The notes under the pieces are model-generated. The model saw only the letters and a program-made list of their open reading frames with translations. It had not been told where the DNA came from and ran no database searches. From Meinhardsimonia xiamenensis (GTDB lineage Bacteria; Pseudomonadota; Alphaproteobacteria; Rhodobacterales; Rhodobacteraceae), in NCBI RefSeq assembly GCF_900102905.1, contig NZ_FNFV01000011.1, forward strand, positions 1 through 40,473: a stretch of 40,473 nt of DNA, written 5' to 3'. Position numbers and translations under genes: made by a program. Below are positions 7,130-15,696 of the stretch, piece after piece (the stretch's first letter is position 1; each line of letters starts with the position of its first letter).

Positions 7130-8050
7130 ATGAGCGACCGCAAACCGCGCATCCGCTGGCACATCGTGGTGTTCCTGGCGCCGGCCGTGGCCGTCTACAG
7201 CGCCTTCATGGTCTTTCCGCTGTTCAACACGCTGCGGCTTGCGCTCTACACCGAGGTCGACAACGTCCGGCAGTTCGCGGGGCTCGAGAACTTTCGCCGT
7301 CTCTTCTTCGATCCGCTCTGGGCCGACGCGTTCTGGAACGCGCTCGGCAACAACGTGTGGTTCTTCGTCATCCACATGCTGGTGCAGAATCCGATCGGCA
7401 TTCTGCTCGCGGCGATCCTGTCGCACCCGGCGATCCGCTTCGTGAGCTTCTACCGCTCGGTCTTCTTCATTCCCACGATCCTCTCCTTCGTGATCGTCGG
7501 CTTTGCCTGGAAGCTGATCCTGTCTCCGATCTGGGGCATCGCGCCGGCGCTGCTCGACGCGGTGGGCCTGAAGTCGCTCTACGCCCCGTGGCTCGGCAAG
7601 GAGGAGTATGCGCTCACCACCCTCGCGTTGGTCTCGGTGTGGCAGTTCGTGGGCATCCCGATGATGCTCATCTATGCCGCGCTTCTGACAATTCCCGATG
7701 AGATCCTCGAGGCGGGCGAAATCGACGGAATCACCGGCTGGTCGGCGTTCTGGAAGATCAAGCTGCCCCTGATTCTGCCGGCAATCGGGATCATCTCGAT
7801 CCTGACCTTCGTCGGCAACTTCAACGCCTTCGACCTCATCTATGCCGCCCAGGGAGCGCTCGCGGGGCCGAACTTCTCAACCGACATCCTCGGCACCTTC
7901 CTCTACCGCACCTTCTTCGGCTTCCAGCTGCAGCTTGGCGACCCGCACATGGGCGCGGCCATCGCCACGGCGATGTTCGGGATCATCCTCGTCGGCGTGT
8001 GCATCTACCTGTTCGGGATCCAGACCCGGCTGCGGAGGTATCAGTTCTGA
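7130..8050 (+). CDS. ABC sugar transporter permease 1
   Basis: A 306-residue inner-membrane permease of the binding-protein-dependent sugar group (MalF/UgpA-like). It opens with a transmembrane helix (WHIVVFLAPAVAVYSAFMVFPLF, about 10-33). About six hydrophobic spans follow in total, with the cytoplasmic EAA coupling loop around EAGEIDGITGWSAFWKIKLPLI (about 198-220). ATG at 7130 follows GAGGGG and gives the normal family start. The upstream in-frame codons overlap the binding-protein gene and were discarded. The stop overlaps the ATG of permease 2 by one base. Confidence 0.9.
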   Translation: MSDRKPRIRWHIVVFLAPAVAVYSAFMVFPLFNTLRLALYTEVDNVRQFAGLENFRRLFFDPLWADAFWNALGNNVWFFVIHMLVQNPIGILLAAILSHPAIRFVSFYRSVFFIPTILSFVIVGFAWKLILSPIWGIAPALLDAVGLKSLYAPWLGKEEYALTTLALVSVWQFVGIPMMLIYAALLTIPDEILEAGEIDGITGWSAFWKIKLPLILPAIGIISILTFVGNFNAFDLIYAAQGALAGPNFSTDILGTFLYRTFFGFQLQLGDPHMGAAIATAMFGIILVGVCIYLFGIQTRLRRYQF

Positions 8051-8889
8051 TGAACAAGGCGCGCCGAAACCCGCTGAACCTTTTCGCCGCGCACGCGATC
8101 CTTCTGACCTGGACCGTGGTCGCGCTGTTTCCGGTGTTCGTGATCCTCATCAACAGCTTCAAGACCCGCAAGGCGATCTTCCGCGAGCCGCTGGCGCTGC
8201 CCGACGCCGACAGCTTCAGCCTGATCGGCTATCAGACGGTGCTCAGGCAGGGCGATTTCTTCGGATACTTCCAGAATTCGATGATCGTTACCGTGGCGTC
8301 GCTGTTCTTCATCCTGCTGTTCGGGGCGATGGCCGCCTTCGCGCTGTCGGAATACCGGTTCCGCGGCAACACGCTGATGGGGCTCTATCTGGCGCTGGGG
8401 ATCATGATCCCGATCCGCATCGGCACGGTCGCCATCCTCGAGATGATGGTGGCGCTCGATCTGGTGAACACACTCGCCGCGCTCATCCTCGTCTATACCG
8501 CGCAGGGGCTGCCGCTGGCGGTGTTCATCCTGTCGGAGTTCATGCGCGGGGTGTCCGACGACCTGAAGAACGCCGGCCGCATCGACGGGCTGTCGGAATA
8601 CGTGATCTTCTTCCGCCTCGTGCTGCCGCTGGTGCGCCCGGCGATGGCCACGGTGGCGGTGTTCAACATGATCCCGATCTGGAACGACCTGTGGTTTCCG
8701 CTGATCCTCGCCCCGGCGGAAGAGACCAAGACGCTGACGCTTGGCAGCCAGGTGTTCATCGGCCAGTTCGTCACCGACTGGAACGCGGTGCTCTCGGCGC
8801 TTTCCATGGCCATCCTGCCGGCGCTGATCCTCTATGTCATCTTCTCGCGGCAGCTGATCCGCGGCATCACCTCGGGAGCCGTCAAATGA
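8050..8889 (+). CDS. ABC sugar transporter permease 2
   Basis: A 279-residue MalG/UgpE-like permease, partner of the preceding gene. The N-terminal span is NLFAAHAILLTWTVVALFPVFVILINS. The EAA loop reads NAGRIDGLSEYVIFFRLVLPLVRPA (about 175-200), which docks on the ATPase. It starts at ATG 8050, sharing one base with the stop of permease 1, and its stop overlaps the next gene by 4 nt (ATGA). The tight coupling of these genes implies one transport complex made with the oxidoreductase and ATPase. Confidence 0.9.
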   Translation: MNKARRNPLNLFAAHAILLTWTVVALFPVFVILINSFKTRKAIFREPLALPDADSFSLIGYQTVLRQGDFFGYFQNSMIVTVASLFFILLFGAMAAFALSEYRFRGNTLMGLYLALGIMIPIRIGTVAILEMMVALDLVNTLAALILVYTAQGLPLAVFILSEFMRGVSDDLKNAGRIDGLSEYVIFFRLVLPLVRPAMATVAVFNMIPIWNDLWFPLILAPAEETKTLTLGSQVFIGQFVTDWNAVLSALSMAILPALILYVIFSRQLIRGITSGAVK

Positions 8890-9916
8890 TCCGTGTCCTT
8901 GTCGCCGGCCTCGGCAACATGGGAATGAGCCATGCGCTCGCCCACCACCGCCACCCCGATGCGGAAATCGTCGGTCTGGTCAACCGCAGCCCGGTCGCCC
9001 TGCCCGAAGGCTTCGAGCGCTACCCCTTCTTCGAGAGCTTCGCGGAAGGGCTCGCGGCCACGCGCCCCGATCTTGCCGTGATCGCCACCTACTCCGACAG
9101 CCATGCCGACTATGCCATTGCCGCGCTGGAGGCGGGCGCGCATGTCTTCGTCGAAAAGCCGCTGGCGACGACCGTGGAGGATGCCGAACGCGTGGTCGCC
9201 ACGGCGCGGGCGACGGGGCGCAAGCTCGTCGTCGGCTACATCCTGCGCCATCACCCCTCCTGGCAGCGGCTGATCGCCGAGGCCCGCCGCATGGGCCCGC
9301 CCTATGTGTTCCGGCTCAACCTCAATCAGCAGTCCGATGGGCAGAGCTGGGAGACGCACAAGAACCTCATGCGCACGACCAGCCCGATCGTCGATTGCGG
9401 TGTGCATTACGTCGACGTGATGTGCCAGGTCACCGACGCGCGACCGCTCCGCGTGCACGGCATAGGTGCACGCCTGACCGGGGAGATTGCCGAAGACATG
9501 TACAATTACGGCCAGTTTCAGGTGACATTCGACGACGGATCGGTCGGCTGGTATGAGGCCGGCTGGGGGCCGATGATGTCGGAAACCGCCTATTTCGTGA
9601 AGGACATCATCTCGCCGCGCGGAGCGGTGTCCATCGTCTCGGCCGATGCGCCCGGCTCGGACGAGATCGAGGGACACACAAGGGTTGGCCGGCTGAGGAT
9701 CCACCCGGCCGGCGGCGAGGACCGGCTGATCGATTTTCCCGCCGAGCCGGGTCACCAGGAGCTGTGCGACGCCGAGCAGGCCCATGTGCTGCGGGCGATC
9801 GCGGAGGATCTGGATCTGACGCGTCACATGCAGGATGCGGTCCAGAGCCTGCGCATCTGCCTTGCCGCCGACCACTCCATTCGCACGGGCCGGGTGGTGG
9901 AGCTGGAGGCGGCACG

Positions 9917-9920
<4 letters not shown>
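8886..9920 (+). CDS. Gfo/Idh/MocA-family oxidoreductase
   Basis: A 344-residue NAD(P)-dependent sugar oxidoreductase. The N-terminal Rossmann fold shows VAGLGNMG (6-13), then the family EKP motif (about 92-94, FVEKPLATT). The C-terminal substrate domain carries VDCGVHYVDV, whose Asp-x3-His arrangement is the usual catalytic pair. Such enzymes oxidise, reduce or epimerise sugars, glycosides or inositols. It is locked into the transporter operon by 4-nt overlaps on both sides, so it should act on the imported molecule or a close product. No step of the standard MurNAc or GlcNAc route needs it, so its substrate is open. Confidence 0.85.
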
Positions 9921-10912
<992 letters not shown>

Positions 10913-11200
10913 ACCGAAACCGTGAGCGTGGAAGACTAGCGTCGTCGACGCGCAGCGCGAGGGGATTCCGATCGCGCGCACAAAGAGCTCCATCTGGAGT
11001 TTCTGCTCGGCAACGACATGCTCGACCGCCGCCCGCCAGGCGCCCCTTGAACCGCCTTTGGCCACGCCATCGCACCAGCGCCCAATCCGTGTGCGGGGCA
11101 GGGGGGATTTGCCCGCTGTGCGTGCAGTCGGACGGTGGCAGGGGCGGCGGACGGGCAGCGAGTCTTGCCGAATGCCCCTGCCCGACCCGAGATCGGCGGC
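10913..11200. other. 288-nt gap between amino-sugar and nitrate blocks
   Basis: There is no convincing gene, no clear terminator with a T-run and no strong promoter. The minus strand has an open frame across it with no start or family resemblance I can name. This gap is where the leucine codon preference changes (CTC and CTG before, nearly all CTG after), so it may hold the joint between two cassettes of different origin. Confidence 0.5.
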
Positions 11201-11785
11201 ATGAGCCGAAAGATGACCATCGTCGTTGTCGAGAACGATCGCACGCGCGCGCTTGCGATCGTTGATGCGCTCAAGGATGCCGACGACTGCGAGGTCATCG
11301 TGATCGGCAGCGACAGCGGGCTGGCGCGCAAGATCGCGGCCCATGATCCCGACGTCGTGCTGATCGATGTCCACGACCCCAGCCGCGACAAGATCGAGGA
11401 ACTGACGCTTGCCTCGGGGCCGCTGGACCGCCCGGTCGCGATGTTCGTGCCGAATGCGGCTTCGGCCCTGTCGCGCGCCGCCGTCGAGGCCGGCGTGTCG
11501 GCCTATGTCGTCGATGGCATGGCTCCCGAACGGCTGCGCCCGATCCTCGAAGTCGCGATTGCCCGCTTCCAGGTCATGCGCCAGATGCGCGCCGAACTGG
11601 AGCAGACGCGCCGCGCTCTCGAGGAGCGCAAGATCATCGACCGTGCGAAGGGCCTGCTGATGAAATCCCGCGGCATCGGCGAGGACGAGGCCTATGCCCT
11701 GCTGCGCAAGACCGCGATGGACCAGAACCGCCGCCTTGCCGATGTGGCGCAGGCCCTGATCACGGCGGCGGAGCTGTTGGCATGA
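11201..11785 (+). CDS. nasT: NasT, ANTAR-domain nitrate antiterminator
   Basis: A 194-residue RNA-binding regulator. The N-terminal receiver-like domain (1-120) has VVVEND and VVLIDVHDP, but the usual receiver lysine position reads YVVDG, as in other NasT proteins. After a short coiled coil the ANTAR domain (about 132-192) shows ERKIIDRAKGLLM, DEAYALLRKTAM and DVAQALI. In Azotobacter and Paracoccus, NasT binds a two-hairpin leader RNA and prevents termination, while NasS holds it inactive without nitrate. The leader at 13031-13144 fits this. ATG 11201 was chosen at the conserved start; 22 more codons upstream are open but unsupported. The stop overlaps nasS by 4 nt. Confidence 0.93.
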   Translation: MSRKMTIVVVENDRTRALAIVDALKDADDCEVIVIGSDSGLARKIAAHDPDVVLIDVHDPSRDKIEELTLASGPLDRPVAMFVPNAASALSRAAVEAGVSAYVVDGMAPERLRPILEVAIARFQVMRQMRAELEQTRRALEERKIIDRAKGLLMKSRGIGEDEAYALLRKTAMDQNRRLADVAQALITAAELLA

Positions 11786-12963
11786 AACCCGTTGTCCTGC
11801 GCGCCGCCTATGTCCCCCTGGTCGATGCCGCACCGCTGATCGTGGCCGAGGCGATGGGCTTTGCCGCCGCCGAGGGCCTGCAGCTGGACCTCGTTGCCGC
11901 GCCCTCATGGTCTGCGGCTCGGGACATGCTGATCCTGGGGCAGGTTGACGCCGCGCATCTTCTGTCTCCGATCCCGGTGGCCGCGGCGCTTGGCCTTGGC
12001 GGCGTCCGGGCCGAGCTGGCGGCGGTCTCCGTTCTGTCGGTGAATGGCGACGTGATCGGCGTGTCGCGCCGGATCGAGGAGCGCCTGCGCGCAGATGGCT
12101 TTGCCTTCGAGCTGAACGATGCGCTGGCCACGGCCCGGGCGCTTGCGCGGGCCGCGCCCGGCGGACGCCTGCGCATGGGTGTGCCCTTTCCCTTTTCCAT
12201 GCACCGGATCCTGCTGGACTTGTGGGCGCGCGCCACACCGCTGGCCGACATTGCCTTCGACATCCGCACCGTGCCGCCCCCCCTGATGCGCCGCGCCCTG
12301 GCCGATGACGAGATCGACGCATTCTGCGTCGGCGAACCCTGGGGGTCGGTCGCGGTCGAATCGGGCGTGGGCGCACTGGTTCTGGCGGGCCGCGCCATCT
12401 GGGCCTTCGCCCCCGAAAAGGTCCTGGCGATGCGCCGCGACCGGGCCGAGGATCCGTCGGGCAATACCGGCGCGCTCATGCGCGCGATCTGGGCGGCGGG
12501 GCGCTGGCTGTCCCGGCCCGACAGCCGCGATGCGGCCGCAGAGCTCATGGCCCGCCGCGCCCTGACCGACGTGCCCGCCGAACTGATCGAACGCGCCCTG
12601 TCGGGCCAGCTGACGATCCTGCAGACCGGCCAGCAGCGGCACGTCCCCTCGTTCGTCGAGTTTCACGCGGGGCTGGCAACCTTTCCCTGGCGCAGCCAGG
12701 CGCGGTTCATCGCCGACCGTCTGGCCATCCTGCACGGGCTGGACCGGGCCGGGGCACGGGATGCCGGCGCACGGGTGTTCCGCACCGACCTGTATCGCCG
12801 GCACCTGGGCCCCATGGGCATCGACCTGCCCGGCGCGTCGGAAAAGGTCGAAGGCGCCATCACGCATCCAACACCCGTCGCGTCGCTGCGCGGGGGCATC
12901 ACGCTTCTGCCCGACCGCTTCTTCGATGGACGCATCTTCGACCCCGCTCTGCCCGTATCCTAG
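11782..12963 (+). CDS. nasS: NasS, cytoplasmic nitrate/nitrite sensor
   Basis: A 393-residue protein of the NrtA/CmpA solute-binding fold (PLIVAEAMGFAAAEGLQLDLV near the start, CVGEPWGSVAV at about 177). It has no signal peptide, so it should stay in the cytoplasm. That is the mark of NasS, the ligand-sensing partner that sequesters NasT until nitrate or nitrite binds. It starts inside the nasT stop (ATGA), which suits production of a two-protein complex. Both reported gene orders occur in alphaproteobacteria; here nasT is first. Its last codons lie 68 nt upstream of the first leader hairpin. Confidence 0.92.
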   Translation: MKPVVLRAAYVPLVDAAPLIVAEAMGFAAAEGLQLDLVAAPSWSAARDMLILGQVDAAHLLSPIPVAAALGLGGVRAELAAVSVLSVNGDVIGVSRRIEERLRADGFAFELNDALATARALARAAPGGRLRMGVPFPFSMHRILLDLWARATPLADIAFDIRTVPPPLMRRALADDEIDAFCVGEPWGSVAVESGVGALVLAGRAIWAFAPEKVLAMRRDRAEDPSGNTGALMRAIWAAGRWLSRPDSRDAAAELMARRALTDVPAELIERALSGQLTILQTGQQRHVPSFVEFHAGLATFPWRSQARFIADRLAILHGLDRAGARDAGARVFRTDLYRRHLGPMGIDLPGASEKVEGAITHPTPVASLRGGITLLPDRFFDGRIFDPALPVS

Positions 12964-12964
12964 G

Positions 12965-12980
12965 CGGATGTTGCGGTGCA
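12965..12980 (+). promoter_or_regulatory. Weak sigma-54-like promoter candidate for nas operon
   Basis: GG at 12966-12967 and GC at 12978-12979 are 10 bp apart, the invariant spacing of -24/-12 promoters, and GTGCA resembles TTGCA. The -24 part (CGGATG) matches poorly beyond GG. A start near 12991 would put both leader hairpins in the transcript. Nitrogen-regulated sigma-54 or NtrC control is common for such operons; here it is only suggested. Confidence 0.25.
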
Positions 12981-13030
12981 GCATTTTCCTGTTGCGTTGC
13001 GGCAGGATTCGCGGCAGCATGATTTCAGAT

Positions 13031-13144
13031 CCGAACTGCAACGGCGCAGTCGGAAGACACTTCTCCCAAAGTCGGGAAAACCCAGAGCAAGGCCGCTCGC
13101 CCCTGCCATGTCCGGCAGGATGGCACGCGGCCGTTTGGTGTTTT
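13031..13144 (+). promoter_or_regulatory. ANTAR-type nitrate leader with competing terminator
   Basis: Two hairpins have hexanucleotide loops with A at position 1 and G at position 4, the ANTAR target rule. The first is ACTGC-AACGGC-GCAGT (13035-13050), extended below by CCG/CGG around one bulged A. The second is GAGC-AAGGCC-GCTC (13085-13098). A terminator stem uses GGCCGC (13091-13096) with GCGGCC (13127-13132), GCC/GGC inside it, and a nested CCTGCC/GGCAGG hairpin. It is followed by TTTGGTGTTTT (13134-13144). Its left arm covers the loop and right arm of the second ANTAR hairpin, so the two folds exclude each other. NasT binding would favour readthrough into nrtA. Confidence 0.85.
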
Positions 13145-13167
13145 GCCCGGCGTCTTTCCCGCCGGGC
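13145..13167 (+). promoter_or_regulatory. 8-bp hairpin just upstream of nrtA RBS
   Basis: GCCCGGCG (13145-13152) pairs perfectly with CGCCGGGC (13160-13167) around a 7-nt loop. It begins directly after the terminator T-run and ends 3 nt before GGAAGGA, the nrtA ribosome binding site. It is too late to be the terminator. It could stabilise the 5' end of the processed or antiterminated message, or influence ribosome access. Confidence 0.5.
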
Positions 13168-13181
13168 GAGGGAAGGACGAC

Positions 13182-14561
13182 ATGAAACACATCGTGAAAT
13201 CGCTGGGACTTGCCGTCGGACTGACGGTGCTGGCCATGCAGGGCGCCCGGGCCGAGATGCTGGATGTCGAGAAGGACGAGCTGAAATTCGGCTTCATCAA
13301 GCTGACCGACATGGCGCCGCTGGCCATCGCCTATGAGCTGGGCTTCTTCGAGGACGAAGGGCTTTATGTCACGCTCGAGGCGCAGGCCAACTGGAAGGTG
13401 CTGCTGGACGGCGTGATCTCGGGCGAGCTGGACGGGGCGCACATGCTGGCCGGCCAGCCGCTTGCCGCGACGATCGGCTATGGCACGCGCGCCCATATCG
13501 TCACCCCCCTGTCGATGGACCTGAACGGCAATGCCATCACCGTCTCGAACGCGGTCTGGGAACAGATGAAGCCGCATCTGGCGCTGGACGACCAGGGCCG
13601 CCCGGTCCACCCGATCCCGGCAAGCGCCCTGAAACCGGTTGTCGAAGAGTTCCGCGCCCGGGGCGAAGAGTTCCGCATGGGCATGGTCTTTCCGGTTTCG
13701 ACCCACAATTACGAGCTGCGCTACTGGCTGGCCGCGGGCGGCCTGAACCCGGGTTTCTATGGCCCGAACGACGCCAACGGCACGATCGGGGCCGATGTGC
13801 TGCTGTCGGTGACGCCCCCGCCGCAGATGCCCGCCACGCTCGAGGCCGGCACGATCCACGGCTATTGCGTGGGCGAGCCATGGAACCAGCAGGCGGTGTT
13901 CAAGGGCATCGGCGTGCCGGTGATCACCGATTACGAGATCTGGCGCAACAATCCCGAAAAGGTGTTCGGCCTGACCGCCGAGTTCGTCGAGAAATACCCC
14001 AACACCACGCTGGCCATCACCAAGGCGCTGATCCGCGCCGCCATCTGGCTGGACGAGAACGCCAACGCCAACCGCGAGCAGGCAGTCGAGATCCTGGCGC
14101 GGCCCGAATATGTCGGCGCCGATGCCGAAGTCATTGCCAGTTCCATGACCGGCACGTTCGAATACGAACCGGGCGACAGGCGGCCGGTGCCGGATTTCAA
14201 CACCTTCTTCCGCCATTACGCGACCTATCCGTTCTATTCCGACGCGATCTGGTACCTGACGCAGATGCGCCGCTGGGGCCAGATCCCCGAAGCCAGGCCC
14301 GACAGCTGGTATGACGAGGTCGCGCGCAAGGTCTATCGACCCGACATCTACCTGCAGGCCGCGCGCATGCTGGTCGAGGAAGGCAAGGCCCGGCCCGAGG
14401 ACTTTCCCTTCGACAGCGACGGCTACCGGCCGCCCACCCCGGCCGCGGACATCATCGACGGCATTCCCTTCGATGCGCGCCACCCCAACGCCTATCTCGA
14501 CAGCCTTCCGATCGGCCTCAAGGGCGACCAGCGCGTGATTGGCGACCGGATCGAGGGCTGA
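13182..14561 (+). CDS. nrtA: Nitrate ABC transporter periplasmic binding protein
   Basis: A 459-residue NrtA/NasF-type binding protein that captures nitrate (and possibly nitrite) in the periplasm. The signal peptide is residues 1-24, with the cut likely after ARA. There is no lipobox cysteine, so it is soluble, unlike the lipoprotein NrtA of cyanobacteria. Family motifs include [18 protein letters not shown] (about 36-53), [14 protein letters not shown] and [15 protein letters not shown] 13182 follows GGAAGGA by 4 nt. It is the first gene after the ANTAR leader and is therefore directly under NasT control. The alternative name nasF is used in Rhodobacter. Confidence 0.93.
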   Translation: MKHIVKSLGLAVGLTVLAMQGARAEMLDVEKDELKFGFIKLTDMAPLAIAYELGFFEDEGLYVTLEAQANWKVLLDGVISGELDGAHMLAGQPLAATIGYGTRAHIVTPLSMDLNGNAITVSNAVWEQMKPHLALDDQGRPVHPIPASALKPVVEEFRARGEEFRMGMVFPVSTHNYELRYWLAAGGLNPGFYGPNDANGTIGADVLLSVTPPPQMPATLEAGTIHGYCVGEPWNQQAVFKGIGVPVITDYEIWRNNPEKVFGLTAEFVEKYPNTTLAITKALIRAAIWLDENANANREQAVEILARPEYVGADAEVIASSMTGTFEYEPGDRRPVPDFNTFFRHYATYPFYSDAIWYLTQMRRWGQIPEARPDSWYDEVARKVYRPDIYLQAARMLVEEGKARPEDFPFDSDGYRPPTPAADIIDGIPFDARHPNAYLDSLPIGLKGDQRVIGDRIEG

Positions 14562-14618
14562 GCCGCCGCGGCACGCCCCCCGCAAGTCCCCAGACAGACA
14601 TCCAGGGATACCAGAGAC

Positions 14619-15686
14619 ATGAGCACCTCCGACCCCGCCTTTGCCTCGGGCGCGCGCGCCCGGACGCTAGACCACATCGCGCGGATCGACACCTGGCTGC
14701 GCCCGCTCGGGCTGGGCTGGGTGACGCCGATCCTGCGCGCCTGCGCCGGCGACGATCCCGCCCGCCAGATGCGCGCCCTGTGGCGCCAGCTGGGCGTGCC
14801 GGTGGTGGCCATCATCGCCTTTCTTGCGCTGTGGGCCGCCGCCGCGCCGCGCGTGCAGACCTCGCTGGGCGCGATCCCCGGACCCGCGCAGGTCTGGCAG
14901 GCGGCCGTCGGCCTGCACGAGGAAGCCCGCCGCGAGGCCGAGAAGGAAGCCGCATTCCTTGCACGTCAGGAGGAACGCAACGCCCGCCTGATCGCCGAGG
15001 GACAGGCCGACAAGGTCAAGATCCGAGCCTATACGGGCCGTCCGACCTATTACGACCAGATCCTGACCTCGATCGTGACCGTCTTCACCGGCTTTGCGCT
15101 AGCCGCCACCGTGGCGGTTCCGCTTGGCATCCTGGCCGGCCTGTCGCCGACGGCCAACGCGGCCATGAGCCCGCTGATCCAGATCTTCCGGCCGGTCAGC
15201 CCGCTGGCCTGGCTGCCCATCGTGACGATGGTCGTCTCGGCGCTCTATGCCACGAATGACGGGGTCCTGGCCAAGTCCTTCATCGTGTCGGCGGTGACGG
15301 TGACGCTGTGCTCGCTGTGGCCGACGCTGATCAACACCGCGCTTGGCGTGGCGCAGGTCGATCGCCACCTGGTCAATGTTTCGCGCGTGCTGAAGATGAC
15401 GACCCGCGACAAGATCACGCGCCTTGTCCTGCCCTCGGCGCTGCCGCTGATCTTCACCGGGCTGCGGCTCAGCCTGGGCGTCGGCTGGATGGTGCTGATC
15501 GCGGCCGAGATGCTGGCCCAGAACCCGGGCCTGGGAAAGTTCGTCTGGGACGAGTTCCAGAACGGCAGCTCGCAAAGCCTTGCGCGCATCATGGTGGCGG
15601 TGCTCACGATCGGCCTGATCGGCTTCGCGCTCGATCGCGTGATGTTCGCGCTGCAATCGACGTTCACCCATTCCGAGACGCGCTGA
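14619..15686 (+). CDS. nrtB: Nitrate ABC transporter permease
   Basis: A 355-residue inner-membrane permease of the NrtB/SsuC/TauC group. An amphipathic N-terminus of about 60 residues precedes the first span (VPVVAIIAFLALWAAAA). A long charged segment (about 98-145, rich in EARREAEKEAAF and RQEERNARL) separates it from the other spans. The EAA loop is near NVSRVLKMTTRDKITRLVLPSALP, and AAEMLAQNPGLG follows. The 57-nt gap after nrtA has no strong hairpin. The charged insert is longer than in typical NrtB proteins and may contact the binding protein or form a coiled coil. Also called nasE. Confidence 0.92.
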   Translation: MSTSDPAFASGARARTLDHIARIDTWLRPLGLGWVTPILRACAGDDPARQMRALWRQLGVPVVAIIAFLALWAAAAPRVQTSLGAIPGPAQVWQAAVGLHEEARREAEKEAAFLARQEERNARLIAEGQADKVKIRAYTGRPTYYDQILTSIVTVFTGFALAATVAVPLGILAGLSPTANAAMSPLIQIFRPVSPLAWLPIVTMVVSALYATNDGVLAKSFIVSAVTVTLCSLWPTLINTALGVAQVDRHLVNVSRVLKMTTRDKITRLVLPSALPLIFTGLRLSLGVGWMVLIAAEMLAQNPGLGKFVWDEFQNGSSQSLARIMVAVLTIGLIGFALDRVMFALQSTFTHSETR

Positions 15687-15696
15687 GGAGAACGCC

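Noticed and set aside
13121-13137. TGGCACG as a sigma-54 -24 element
   Set aside because: No TTGC-type -12 element follows at the required distance, and the bases are part of the terminator stem.
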